From: Betaproteobacteria bacterium
Lineage (GTDB): Bacteria > Pseudomonadota > Gammaproteobacteria > Burkholderiales > SG8-39
Direction: 5' to 3'
Length of the DNA: 36,676 bases
Assembly: GCA_947478805.1 (NCBI GenBank)
Contig: CANJXQ010000024.1
Location: 1 to 36,676, forward strand
Positions 24,441 through 32,310 of the stretch are shown here, in pieces (within the stretch, counting starts at the first letter, position 1; the number at the start of each line of letters is the position of its first letter). The position numbers and the translations under genes were made by a program. The notes below the pieces were generated by a model, which saw only the letters and a program-made list of their open reading frames with translations, made no database searches and was not told the origin of the DNA.

Positions 24441-25244
24441 TCAGGTACGGTAAGCGGTCCCTCGCTCACGCTCGAGCTTTCGTATCAGCGCGGGCCATTC
24501 CAGGATGCCGCACTCGGCCGCGCCGCCGCGGCTGTAGACGCGCCGCCCGACCTCCACCGACCGCTCGACGATGTCGTCGGCCGGTCGCACCAGCTTCGAG
24601 CGTCCCGATTGGCCGGAAATCTGGAATTGACAGGCGCTCTCCAGCTTGTACATCCACACGAAGGCCTCCGCCACGGTGGCGCCGGCGGTCATCCCCCCGT
24701 GATTGCGCATGATGACGCAGCGCCCGTGCTCGCCGATGTTGGCGAGCAGACGCACCTGCTCGTCGGACTTCATCCCGATCGCCGGGCCCTCGAAGTCGTG
24801 GTACGACAGGAACCCGAGGATGGTCAGCGCCTTTTGCGTGAGGGGCAAGAGGCCGTCTTCCTGCATGCCGATGGCGTTGATCGCCTCGGTGTGGGTATGG
24901 ATGATGCAGGCGAGGTCGGGCCGCGCCTTGTGGACGGCGCCGTGGATCTTGAAGCCGGAAACGTTGATGGCTTCAGTGGAGCCCGAGATCACGTTACCCT
25001 CGTGGTCCACCTTCATGAGGGACGAGGCGGTGATTTCCTCGTAGAACATGCCGAATGGGTTGAGCAGGTACTGGTTCTCGACGCCCGGAACGATCATGGA
25101 AAAGTGCGTTCCCGCCATGTCGCTCATGCCGTAGATGTCCGCGAGCTGGTAGGCGGCAGCCAGTTCACAGCGCGCCTGCCACTCGGCCGCGCTCATCCCC
25201 GCCGGCGGATTGTCGAACACCGGTTGCTTCAACTGGACTGACAT
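24441..25244 (-). CDS. class II aldolase/adducin family protein
   Basis: The 267-residue protein carries the zinc ligands of class II aldolases: the HTHTEA pair His116/His118 and His182 in MRNHGGMTAG. GTHFSMIVPG near residue 46 and FYEEITASSLMKVD form the substrate-phosphate-side region. Members cleave aldols (fuculose- or ribulose-phosphate types) or, in catabolic clusters, act as decarboxylases or hydratases on cyclic acids. ATG 25244 is the start because AGGGAGAAG lies just before it; an upstream in-frame TTG at 25259 would put the ribosome-binding site inside the gene. It follows the YciI gene by 26 bp. A perfect CCTGATCAGG palindrome spans its stop codon. The 269 bp after it hold no gene. 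Confidence 0.88.
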   Translation of the reverse strand: MSVQLKQPVFDNPPAGMSAAEWQARCELAAAYQLADIYGMSDMAGTHFSMIVPGVENQYLLNPFGMFYEEITASSLMKVDHEGNVISGSTEAINVSGFKIHGAVHKARPDLACIIHTHTEAINAIGMQEDGLLPLTQKALTILGFLSYHDFEGPAIGMKSDEQVRLLANIGEHGRCVIMRNHGGMTAGATVAEAFVWMYKLESACQFQISGQSGRSKLVRPADDIVERSVEVGRRVYSRGGAAECGILEWPALIRKLERERGTAYRT

Positions 25245-25270
25245 GACTTCTCCCTGCAACGATGCACGAT

Positions 25271-25567
25271 TCAGATCAATCGGGCCTTGTTGTAAAACGC
25301 CTTGCGCCAGCGCGACACCTTCACATCGCTGAACAGGCCCACCTTGTGGAACGGGTCGTCCCGATAGAAGCGCTCGGCCTCGGCCCGATCGTCGGTGTCG
25401 ACGATGTACATGCTGGCGTTGCCGCCCGTGCCGTCGTCCTCGATGAGGGCGCCTGCCGCAAGCAGCATGTGCTTGTTGGCGTCGAGGTATTCCACATGGA
25501 CCGCGCGCGTGTCGGCGCGCAGCTTGGCTGAGTCGGGCTTGTCTGTCATCAGGATGACGTAAGGCAT
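25271..25567 (-). CDS. YciI-family protein
   Basis: The 98-residue protein is a ferredoxin-like-fold YciI protein: a first strand PYVILMTDKPDS, the conserved Arg/His pair in LRADTRAVHVEYL, a central GGNASMYIVDTDDRAEAERF and the terminal DPFHKVGLFSDVKVSRW. Family members include chloromuconolactone dehalogenase-like and stress proteins, and many are accessory enzymes in ring-degradation operons. ATG 25567 is used because the fold starts there; the longer frame adds a low-complexity stretch. No clear ribosome-binding site precedes it. It lies between the monooxygenase (113 bp) and the aldolase (26 bp) on the same strand. Confidence 0.87.
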   Translation of the reverse strand: MPYVILMTDKPDSAKLRADTRAVHVEYLDANKHMLLAAGALIEDDGTGGNASMYIVDTDDRAEAERFYRDDPFHKVGLFSDVKVSRWRKAFYNKARLI

Positions 25568-25680
25568 GGCGGTAGTCCCCGGAAAAGCATTGAATGGATC
25601 GCCACCGAAGGGCGGCGACGTTGGATCATGGCACATGCCGGCAAAACCGTGTGATGGCCCGTGGGCGGCCCGCGACAACC

Positions 25681-27318
25681 CTACGACAAGGTGAATCCCT
25701 TGTAGTCATTCCTCGCGATTTCATCGCAGCGGTTGCGATAGGCCGGCACGCCCGCGTCATAGGGCATGTAGACGCGGATCTTTCCCGGAACATTCGCGCC
25801 CAGATACCAGGAGTTGCAACTGTCGCTGACATTGATCCGACCTGCCACGATCGCAGCCGTTTCGGCAACCCATGCCTCCTGCACGTCGATGTTGGCCTCC
25901 ATCGACCTCAGGCCCTTGTCACGCAGGTAGGCGAGGCAATCGCCGATCCATCGCACATGCTGCTCGATGGAGACGATCATGTTGCTGTGCACCGAGGGGC
26001 TGCCAGGACCGGTGATGGTGAACAGGTTCGGAAACCCGTGCGACTGCAGCCCCAGGTAGGTGCGCGGCCCCTGGGATTGCCACAGGTCACGCAGGCGTTG
26101 CCCCCCGCGCCCGGTAATGTCGATGCGGTTGAGCGCGCCGGTCATTGCATCGAAGCCGGTGGAGAACACGATGACGTCGAATTCGAATTTTCGCTTTTCC
26201 GTGTCGATGCCACTCGGGGTGATGCGCTGGATCGGATCATTGCGCAGGTTCACCAGCGAGACATTATCGCGATTGAAGGTATCGAAATAGCCGGTATCGA
26301 GGATCTGGCGCTTGCAGCCCAGCGGGTAATGCGGAATGAGGGCCTCGGCCGTCTCCGGGTCCTTGACGGCGCCGCGGACCAGTTCGCCGTACAGCTCCCT
26401 CGCGGCATCGTTGGCCTTCATGTCCACCATCACGTCGGCCCAGGCGGCGGGTGCGGCCCAGCCCTCTTCCTTCAGGCGCCTGAGGCGTTCCGCCTTGGGC
26501 GTTTCGAGGATCTTCTGCGTCGAGGGGGATTCAAGCGACACCGCACCGAAGCGCAGTGCGCCGGCAGGCGACGCGAGCTGCCGGGCGCGGATATTGGCGT
26601 AGTCGGCCTTGAGCGCATCCAGCTCCCCTGCCCGCAACATGCGATTGTTCGCGGGACGCGTGTAGGCGGCAGAGCGCTGGAACACCGTCAAATGGGCAGC
26701 CTGCTTGGCGACCACCGGTATGGTCTGCACGCCGGAGGAGCCCGTGCCCACCACCGCCACGCGCTTGCCGGTGAAATCGAAACCGCCTTTCGGGAAGCGA
26801 TTGGTATACAACGCCACGCCCTTGAAATCCTTTAGCCCCTCGATGGCCGGCTCCAGCGGCGCCGACAGGCAGCCCACCGCAGTAACGACGAAGGGCGCGA
26901 TCCAGCGGTCGCCGCGATCGGTCTCTACCAGCCAGGTGGCATTCGCCTCGTCGTAGGTCATGGCGGTGACGCGCGTCTGGAACTTGATGTGCCGGCGCAG
27001 GTCGAGCCGGTCGGCGACGAAGTTGATGTAGCGCTCGATCTCGGCCTGCTCCGGCATCAGCTCGGTCCAGGTCCACTCCTGCTCGATTTCCTTCGAGAAA
27101 CTGAAGGAATACTCGATGCTCTCCACGTCGACGCGCGCGCCGGGATAGCGGTTCCAGAACCAGGTCCCGCCCACGCCGTCGCCCATCTCGACCACCTGCG
27201 CCGAGAACCCCAACTCGCGCAGCTTGTGCATCATGTAGAGGCCGCCGAAGCCGGCTCCAATGACCACCACGTCGAAGTCCTTCTTCACGTCTTTTGCCGC
27301 CTGATTCGTTGCTGTCAC
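25681..27318 (-). CDS. flavin-containing monooxygenase, Baeyer-Villiger-like
   Basis: The 545-residue protein has an FAD-binding Rossmann motif GAGFGG (21-26), the GGTWFWNRYPGARVD segment of Baeyer-Villiger monooxygenases, and an NADPH-binding GTGSSG (191-196). Between them the fingerprint FxGxxxHxxxWP appears as FKGVALYTNRFP (165-176): the spacing is exact, but His is Tyr171 and Trp is Phe175. Length and order fit cyclohexanone/acetone-type enzymes, which insert oxygen next to a ketone. The start is GTG 27318 with GGGGGAA before it. It heads the catabolic block YciI-aldolase-amidohydrolases, and the upstream 179 bp contain a 6-bp inverted repeat TGGATA/TATCCA and one copy of the 44-bp repeat. 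Ring-ketone oxygenation is plausible but the motif changes weaken it. Confidence 0.88.
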   Translation of the reverse strand: MTATNQAAKDVKKDFDVVVIGAGFGGLYMMHKLRELGFSAQVVEMGDGVGGTWFWNRYPGARVDVESIEYSFSFSKEIEQEWTWTELMPEQAEIERYINFVADRLDLRRHIKFQTRVTAMTYDEANATWLVETDRGDRWIAPFVVTAVGCLSAPLEPAIEGLKDFKGVALYTNRFPKGGFDFTGKRVAVVGTGSSGVQTIPVVAKQAAHLTVFQRSAAYTRPANNRMLRAGELDALKADYANIRARQLASPAGALRFGAVSLESPSTQKILETPKAERLRRLKEEGWAAPAAWADVMVDMKANDAARELYGELVRGAVKDPETAEALIPHYPLGCKRQILDTGYFDTFNRDNVSLVNLRNDPIQRITPSGIDTEKRKFEFDVIVFSTGFDAMTGALNRIDITGRGGQRLRDLWQSQGPRTYLGLQSHGFPNLFTITGPGSPSVHSNMIVSIEQHVRWIGDCLAYLRDKGLRSMEANIDVQEAWVAETAAIVAGRINVSDSCNSWYLGANVPGKIRVYMPYDAGVPAYRNRCDEIARNDYKGFTLS

Positions 27319-27454
27319 AGCATTCCCCCAGTTACGCTTGCGATGGATAAGTCAGTCTACCTATCCAGGCACGGGCTTGCACCATGCTCGATCCGCTCCG
27401 GTACGGGGCCAGGATTGCCCCTCAGCAGCAGCGGCTTGCGCCCAACTAACCGGT

Positions 27455-27498
27455 AATCGCCCGAAGATACCCGTCCAGCGGGCACCTTCGGGCATTCT
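27455..27498. repeat. 44-bp direct repeat, left copy, hairpin-forming
   Basis: This copy and 28315-28358 are in the same orientation and match at 37 of 44 bases, starting AATCGCCC and ending CTTCGGGCATTCT. The inside is an imperfect 15-bp stem (GCCCGAAGATACCCG against CGGGCACCTTCGGGC, 13 of 15 pairs) around five bases. Its right end touches the stop codon of the PIN toxin gene. Confidence 0.75.
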
Positions 27499-27920
27499 CA
27501 CCCAGGAAGGCTTTGGACAAATACAGCGGGAGAGACGATGCGAGATCCCATGGTGCGATCCCGCTGCAACCGCTTGTCGCCGGTGATCAGGACAAGGTCA
27601 TCGCGGGCAGCCAACAATTCCCACAGATGCTGATCACCCGGATCCGGTGCTGGCAGGGCGCGAATGGGTGCGAGCACGATCGCGTGCTGCGCCAGATCGA
27701 CCAGAACGGCGTCGATTTCATTCGAAGTCAGCCCGTGCGCTTTTCGCAGTGGCGGCCGTCGCAGGACCGTCCGGTATTCCGCCAGCAGTGCGTCCGAGAT
27801 CGCGTAAGCGAACACAGCCGACAGCATGCCATCCAGAACGCGCGCGACCGGCGAATCGGCCTGGTTCGTCAAAATGCCGGCGACAACTGCATTGGTATCA
27901 ACAATGACGGGCGGCAACAT
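27498..27920 (-). CDS. PIN-domain toxin of a toxin-antitoxin pair
   Basis: The 140-residue protein has the acidic PIN nuclease residues: Asp8 in VDTN, Glu48 in LLAEYR, Asp93/Asp96 in PDPGDQHLWELL and Asp115 in LITGDKRL. The DPGDQHLWELL form is that of the putative-toxin PIN family found with ribbon-helix-helix antitoxins. Such toxins cut tRNA or mRNA and slow growth until bound by antitoxin. The ATG at 27920 lacks a clear ribosome-binding site, so translation is probably coupled to the antitoxin gene, which ends 24 bp upstream. Its stop codon lies at the edge of the left direct repeat. Confidence 0.9.
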   Translation of the reverse strand: MLPPVIVDTNAVVAGILTNQADSPVARVLDGMLSAVFAYAISDALLAEYRTVLRRPPLRKAHGLTSNEIDAVLVDLAQHAIVLAPIRALPAPDPGDQHLWELLAARDDLVLITGDKRLQRDRTMGSRIVSPAVFVQSLPG

Positions 27921-27944
27921 GGGGATGGTCTGCGCCGCGAAAGA

Positions 27945-28181
27945 TCAGCGTTTGCGCGCGGCTTTCACTTCCTCTGTCGCCAATGCCATCGCCCGCGCCT
28001 CGCTCAGGCCGCTGTGGCGCCGGGCCCGCTCGACAATAGACTGGGCATTCTCCAGCGTCTTGATGCCGTAGTACTCCAGGCTCTCGTCGATCAATTGCCC
28101 GATGGTCTTGTCCCGCCGGGCCGACGCCTCTTTCAGGGCCCGGTAGCGCGCCTCGCTCAGCGTGATGGTCAGCCGGCTCAT
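27945..28181 (-). CDS. ribbon-helix-helix antitoxin
   Basis: The 78-residue protein starts MSRLTITLSEARYRALKEA, the beta-strand and first helix of a CopG/ParD-like ribbon-helix-helix domain, followed by IGQLIDESLEYYG and a charged C-terminal part rich in Glu and Arg that likely binds the toxin. ATG 28181 is preceded by AAGGGA. The antitoxin-first order, short gap and upstream perfect palindrome are those of autoregulated type II systems. No relBE- or vapB-type sequence similarity is claimed; the pairing rests on the fold and the neighbour. Confidence 0.87.
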   Translation of the reverse strand: MSRLTITLSEARYRALKEASARRDKTIGQLIDESLEYYGIKTLENAQSIVERARRHSGLSEARAMALATEEVKAARKR

Positions 28182-28198
28182 GATCTATCCCTTGCGCA

Positions 28199-28238
28199 GC
28201 ATTAGCATATTGGTGTTAAAGCACCAATATGCTAATGC
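28199..28238 (-). promoter_or_regulatory. perfect 17-bp inverted repeat, operator of the toxin-antitoxin operon
   Basis: GCATTAGCATATTGGTG (28199-28215) and its exact reverse complement (28222-28238) flank a 6-nt spacer, 17 bp upstream of the antitoxin ATG. It is AT-rich amid GC-rich DNA and would span the promoter. Such palindromes are the usual binding sites by which ribbon-helix-helix antitoxins repress their own operon; as RNA it would form a stable hairpin. Confidence 0.7.
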
Positions 28239-28314
28239 AAATCCTGCCTGCCGGCAACGGTAAATCACAAGGGAATGCGGCTGGAGGGACTGGAGCACCG
28301 GTAAAGTCCTAGAC

Positions 28315-28358
28315 AATCGCCCCAAGATGCCCGCCCCCTGGGCATCTTCGGGCATTCT
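28315..28358. repeat. 44-bp direct repeat, right copy, and hrpA 3' hairpin
   Basis: This copy matches 27455-27498 at 37 of 44 bases. AAGATGCCC (28324-28332) and GGGCATCTT (28340-28348) form a perfect 9-bp stem with a 7-nt loop, and flanking GCCC/GGGC extend it. It ends 4 bp before the hrpA stop codon region, so it may serve as the hrpA terminator, although no T-run follows on the minus strand. Confidence 0.75.
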
Positions 28359-28362
28359 TCAC

Positions 28363-31300
28363 TCACCGCTGCATCCCCTCCCACATCTTCTGCAGCCGCT
28401 TCGCCGACACCGGCACCGGTGTCCTGAGTTCCTGCGCGAAGAGCTGCACGCGCAGTTCCTCCAGCAGCCAGCCGAACTGCTCGAGCTTTTCGTCGGTGGC
28501 GCCGGCCTTTCTTGCATTGGCCAGGGCCCGCAGGTAGAGCGTTTGCGGCGACTGCAGTTCAGCCATGCCGCGCGCGTCGCGGGCGGCATCCACACGCAGC
28601 TTGTCCATGCGCAGCGTCGCGGCCTTCAGATACCTGGGAAGGTTCTGCAGGCGCTCGTAAGGCGTATCGGCGATGAAACGTTTGGGGAGGATGCGCGCAA
28701 GCTGCTCCTGGATGTCCTTCACCGCCGCCGGGAAGGCGCGCTGCGCATCTCGCAATTTCTTTTGCAGCACCTGGTGCTCGGCTAGGATGGCGCCGACAAG
28801 ACGTGCGATTTCCTGGGCGATGAGGTTGACGCGACTGCGTCCTTCGTCACGGCGCTTGGTGAACTCGGCTGCATTCCTCGGCAGCGGCGGCTGCATGCAA
28901 GCGCGGTCGAAGCTCGCCTCCAGCATCTGCGCGCGCAGTTCGTTCGAGTCCCCGAATGAGGCGAATTGCAATGCCAGCGACGTGAAGTTCGGCAGGCTCT
29001 TCTCGATGAACTTCGCCTGCTCCTTCAGTTGCAGCATGAAGAGACGCCTGAGGCCCGCCCGATGCGTGGCACGGGCCTTGTCCTCGGCATCGAATACGTC
29101 CAGCCGCACGCCGGCGCCCTCATCGACGATGGCGGGAAACCCGATCAGGGTCTGCGAGCCGTGGCGGATCTCCATCACTTCGGCCAACTCGCCGAAGGTC
29201 CATTCGGTAACGGTGTTTCCCGATTTGCCGGTCGCCTTCGCCCCGTTCTTGCCGCCCTCGGCTCCAGGCACGGTCGCTTCTTCCAACCCGCCAACCGCCT
29301 TGCCCACTGCGGCCGCGAACTTCTCTCCGGCCGCCTCGCCCAGCTCCGCCCTCAGTTGTGCAAGATTCCTCCCCATGCCGAGCTGCCGCCCGTGCTCGTC
29401 CACGACCCGAAAATTCATCGACAGGTGGGCTGGCAGGCGTTCAGTCTGGAAGCCGTCGCGCGGCACATCCAGCGTCAGTTCGCGCCGCGCCCAGCGCACG
29501 ATGGCCTCGGACATGTTCACGTTGAGTTCGGGCGGTGCCTTCAGAAAAGCGTCAGCGAATTCCGGCAGTTGCCCCAGGCGATGGCGGGTGCGCTGCGGCA
29601 GCGACTTGGCGAGGCCCATGGCCTTCTCGCGCCGCAATCCGGGCACCAGCCAGTCGCACAGCGCCGGGTTCACCTGATTCAGGGCCACCAGCGGCACGGT
29701 CAGCGTGACGCCATCGCGCGCGCTGCCCGGCTCATGGTGGTAGTCGAGCGCAAAGCTGCGGCCGGCCATCTCGAGCGCGTGGGGGAACTGCTCCGTGGTG
29801 ATCCCCGCCGCCTCATGGCGCATCAGGTCTTCGCGCTTGAGAAAGAGGAACTTCGAGTTCTTTGCTTCCTCCTCGCGGCGCCAGGCGTCGAAACCCTGCC
29901 CCGTGCATATTTCTGCCGGCACCAGGCTGTCGTAAAAGGCGTAAATCAATTCATCGTCCACCAGCACGTCCGGGCGGCGCGACTTGTGTTCCAGCCGCTC
30001 GATGTCGCGGCGCAGGTTCTGGTTGTGCAGGAAGAACGGCGCCTTGGTGTCCCACTCACCCTCCACCAGCGCGCTGCGGATGAAGATGCGCCGCGACTCC
30101 GCCGGGTCATACGGCCCGTAGTGCACGCGCCGGTTGGTGTAGATAGGCAGGCCGTACAGCGTGGCGCGCTCGAAGGCCGCCACATGCGCGGGCCGCTTCT
30201 CCCAGTGCGGCTCGCCGCGGCTCTTTCGCACCAGATGCGCGCCGATGCTCTCCAGCCATTCGGGCTCGAGGGTGGCCACGCTGCGCGCGTAGAGGCGCGT
30301 GGTCTCGGTGATCTCCCCCGACATGATCCAGCGCCCGGCCTTCTTGCCGACGCCGGAGCCCGGATGCACCCAGAACTTGATGGCCCGCGCACCGAGGTAG
30401 TTTCCCTCCTCGGTCTTCATGCCGATGTTGCCCAGCAGGCCCGCCAGCAGGGCCTTGTGGATATGCCCGTAGATCTTGTGCGGGTCTGGATTGAGTTCAC
30501 TCACCTTCCAGCCCAGCTCGGAGACGAACTCCTTGATCTGCGAGTGCACGTCGCGCCACTCCCTGAGGCGCGTCGGCGACAGGAACACCTCGCGACAAGC
30601 CTCGTGCAGCTTCTTGTTGGACTTCTTGTGTGCAATCAGCTCGCCGTGGAATTTCCAGATGCGCAGGTAGCTGAGGAAGTCCGACTTCTCATCGGCAAAT
30701 TTCTTGTGCGCCGCATCCGCCGCCGCCGCCCGCTCCATGGGACGGTCGCGGGGGTCCTGCACCGCCAGCGCCGAGGCGATGACCAGCACTTCGGCAAGGC
30801 TGCCCTCTTCCTTTGCCGCCAGCACCATGCGCGCGATGCGCGGGTCGAGCGGCAGGCGCGCGAGCTGCCGCCCGATGTCGGTAAGAATCCGGTCGTCATC
30901 GACCGCGCCCAGTTCGGCCAGCAGCGCATAACCGTCGGTGATGGCCTTGGGCGACGGCGGGTCGATGAAGGGAAAGTCCTCGGGCTCGCCCAGGCCGAGC
31001 GACAGCATGCGCAGGATCACGCTGGCCAGCGACGAGCGCAGCACCTCCGGATCGGTGAACTCGGCGCGCTTGTTGAAATCCTCCTCGGCATACAGGCGAA
31101 TGCACACGCCGCTCGCCACGCGGCCGCAACGCCCTGCGCGCTGCCGGGCCGCCGCCTGGGACACGCCTTCAACGCGCAACTGCTCGACCTTGTTGCGATA
31201 GCTGTAGCGCTTGACGCGCGCAAGACCCGTGTCCACCACGTAGCGGATGCCCGGCACCGTCAGCGAGGTTTCCGCGACATTGGTGGCCAGCACGATGCGT

Positions 31301-32241
31301 CGCGCGCCATGCGGCTTGAACACGCGCTCCTGCTCGGCCGCCGATAACCGCGCGAAAAGCGGCAGGATCTCCGTATGCGGCGGATGGTGCTTGCGCAAGG
31401 CTTCGGCCGCCTCGCGGATCTCGCGCTCACCCGGCAGGAACACCAGCACATCGCCCTGCCCGACGCGCGCGAGATCATCCACCGCATCGACGATCGCCTG
31501 CTCCAGGTCGCCCTCATCCTCGCGGGCCGATGCATTGCCTCCCCGCGCGCGACGATCCGAGTCGGTTTCCACCGGCTGGTAGCGCACCTCCACCGGATAG
31601 AGCCGCCCGGACACCTCGATCACGGGCGCCGCCTTGCCCGAGGCATCCGCAAAGTGCTTGGCAAACCGATCCGCGTCGATGGTCGCCGAGGTGATGATGA
31701 TCTTCAGCTCGGGCCGCTTCGGCATGAGCTTGCGCAGGTAACCCAGCAGGAAGTCGATGTTGAGGCTGCGCTCGTGCGCCTCGTCGATGATCAGCGTGTC
31801 GTACTGCCGCAGTTCGCGGTCGCCCTGCGTCTCGGCGAGCAGGATGCCGTCGGTCATGAGCTTGACGTAGGTCTGCGGGCTGACATGGTCGTTGAAGCGG
31901 ATCTTGTAGCCCACCACGCCGCCCAGCTCGGCATGCAATTCCTGCGCGATGCGCGATGCCGTGGTGCGCGCGGCGATCCTTCGCGGCTGGGTATGACCGA
32001 TCAGGCCCTCGACCCCGCGCCCGAGCTCCAGGCAGATCTTCGGGAGCTGCGTGGTTTTTCCGGACCCCGTCTCGCCGCACACGATCACGACCTGGTTCGC
32101 GGCAATCGCCCGAGCGATCTCTTCGCGCCGACCGCTGACGGGCAGGTCAGGCGGAAACTCCGGACGCGGGAGGTTGCGACGACGCTGCTCGACGATCTCT
32201 GGTGACAAGCGTCGCGGAGCGCGGGAAGGAGGTCGGTTCAT
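28363..32241 (-). CDS. hrpA: ATP-dependent RNA helicase HrpA
   Basis: The 1292-residue protein is a full-length DEAH-box helicase; E. coli HrpA has about 1300. It shows Walker A GETGSGKT (56-63), the DEAH box in LIIDEAHERSLN (153-156), motif III SATID, and the later helicase motifs TNVAETSLTVPGI and QRAGRCGR. The HA2, OB-fold and the long HrpA-specific C-terminal region follow. HrpA acts on stalled ribosomes and mRNA. ATG 32241 (MNRPPSRAPRR) was chosen because the frame upstream runs into the intergenic region; the ribosome-binding site is weak. It lies 69 bp after the SRPBCC gene on the same strand and is followed by the repeat-bracketed toxin-antitoxin pair. Confidence 0.95.
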   Translation of the reverse strand: MNRPPSRAPRRLSPEIVEQRRRNLPRPEFPPDLPVSGRREEIARAIAANQVVIVCGETGSGKTTQLPKICLELGRGVEGLIGHTQPRRIAARTTASRIAQELHAELGGVVGYKIRFNDHVSPQTYVKLMTDGILLAETQGDRELRQYDTLIIDEAHERSLNIDFLLGYLRKLMPKRPELKIIITSATIDADRFAKHFADASGKAAPVIEVSGRLYPVEVRYQPVETDSDRRARGGNASAREDEGDLEQAIVDAVDDLARVGQGDVLVFLPGEREIREAAEALRKHHPPHTEILPLFARLSAAEQERVFKPHGARRIVLATNVAETSLTVPGIRYVVDTGLARVKRYSYRNKVEQLRVEGVSQAAARQRAGRCGRVASGVCIRLYAEEDFNKRAEFTDPEVLRSSLASVILRMLSLGLGEPEDFPFIDPPSPKAITDGYALLAELGAVDDDRILTDIGRQLARLPLDPRIARMVLAAKEEGSLAEVLVIASALAVQDPRDRPMERAAAADAAHKKFADEKSDFLSYLRIWKFHGELIAHKKSNKKLHEACREVFLSPTRLREWRDVHSQIKEFVSELGWKVSELNPDPHKIYGHIHKALLAGLLGNIGMKTEEGNYLGARAIKFWVHPGSGVGKKAGRWIMSGEITETTRLYARSVATLEPEWLESIGAHLVRKSRGEPHWEKRPAHVAAFERATLYGLPIYTNRRVHYGPYDPAESRRIFIRSALVEGEWDTKAPFFLHNQNLRRDIERLEHKSRRPDVLVDDELIYAFYDSLVPAEICTGQGFDAWRREEEAKNSKFLFLKREDLMRHEAAGITTEQFPHALEMAGRSFALDYHHEPGSARDGVTLTVPLVALNQVNPALCDWLVPGLRREKAMGLAKSLPQRTRHRLGQLPEFADAFLKAPPELNVNMSEAIVRWARRELTLDVPRDGFQTERLPAHLSMNFRVVDEHGRQLGMGRNLAQLRAELGEAAGEKFAAAVGKAVGGLEEATVPGAEGGKNGAKATGKSGNTVTEWTFGELAEVMEIRHGSQTLIGFPAIVDEGAGVRLDVFDAEDKARATHRAGLRRLFMLQLKEQAKFIEKSLPNFTSLALQFASFGDSNELRAQMLEASFDRACMQPPLPRNAAEFTKRRDEGRSRVNLIAQEIARLVGAILAEHQVLQKKLRDAQRAFPAAVKDIQEQLARILPKRFIADTPYERLQNLPRYLKAATLRMDKLRVDAARDARGMAELQSPQTLYLRALANARKAGATDEKLEQFGWLLEELRVQLFAQELRTPVPVSAKRLQKMWEGMQR

Positions 32242-32310
32242 GAGACGTGTGTCATTGCACGGTGCCCGGGTTCGCGCTCGGGCCACCCATCCTGCCCGAG
32301 GCACTCGGAA

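Noticed and set aside
28966-31347. Long plus-strand open frame opposite hrpA
   Set aside because: It is antisense to helicase motifs and has no plausible domain or ribosome-binding site.
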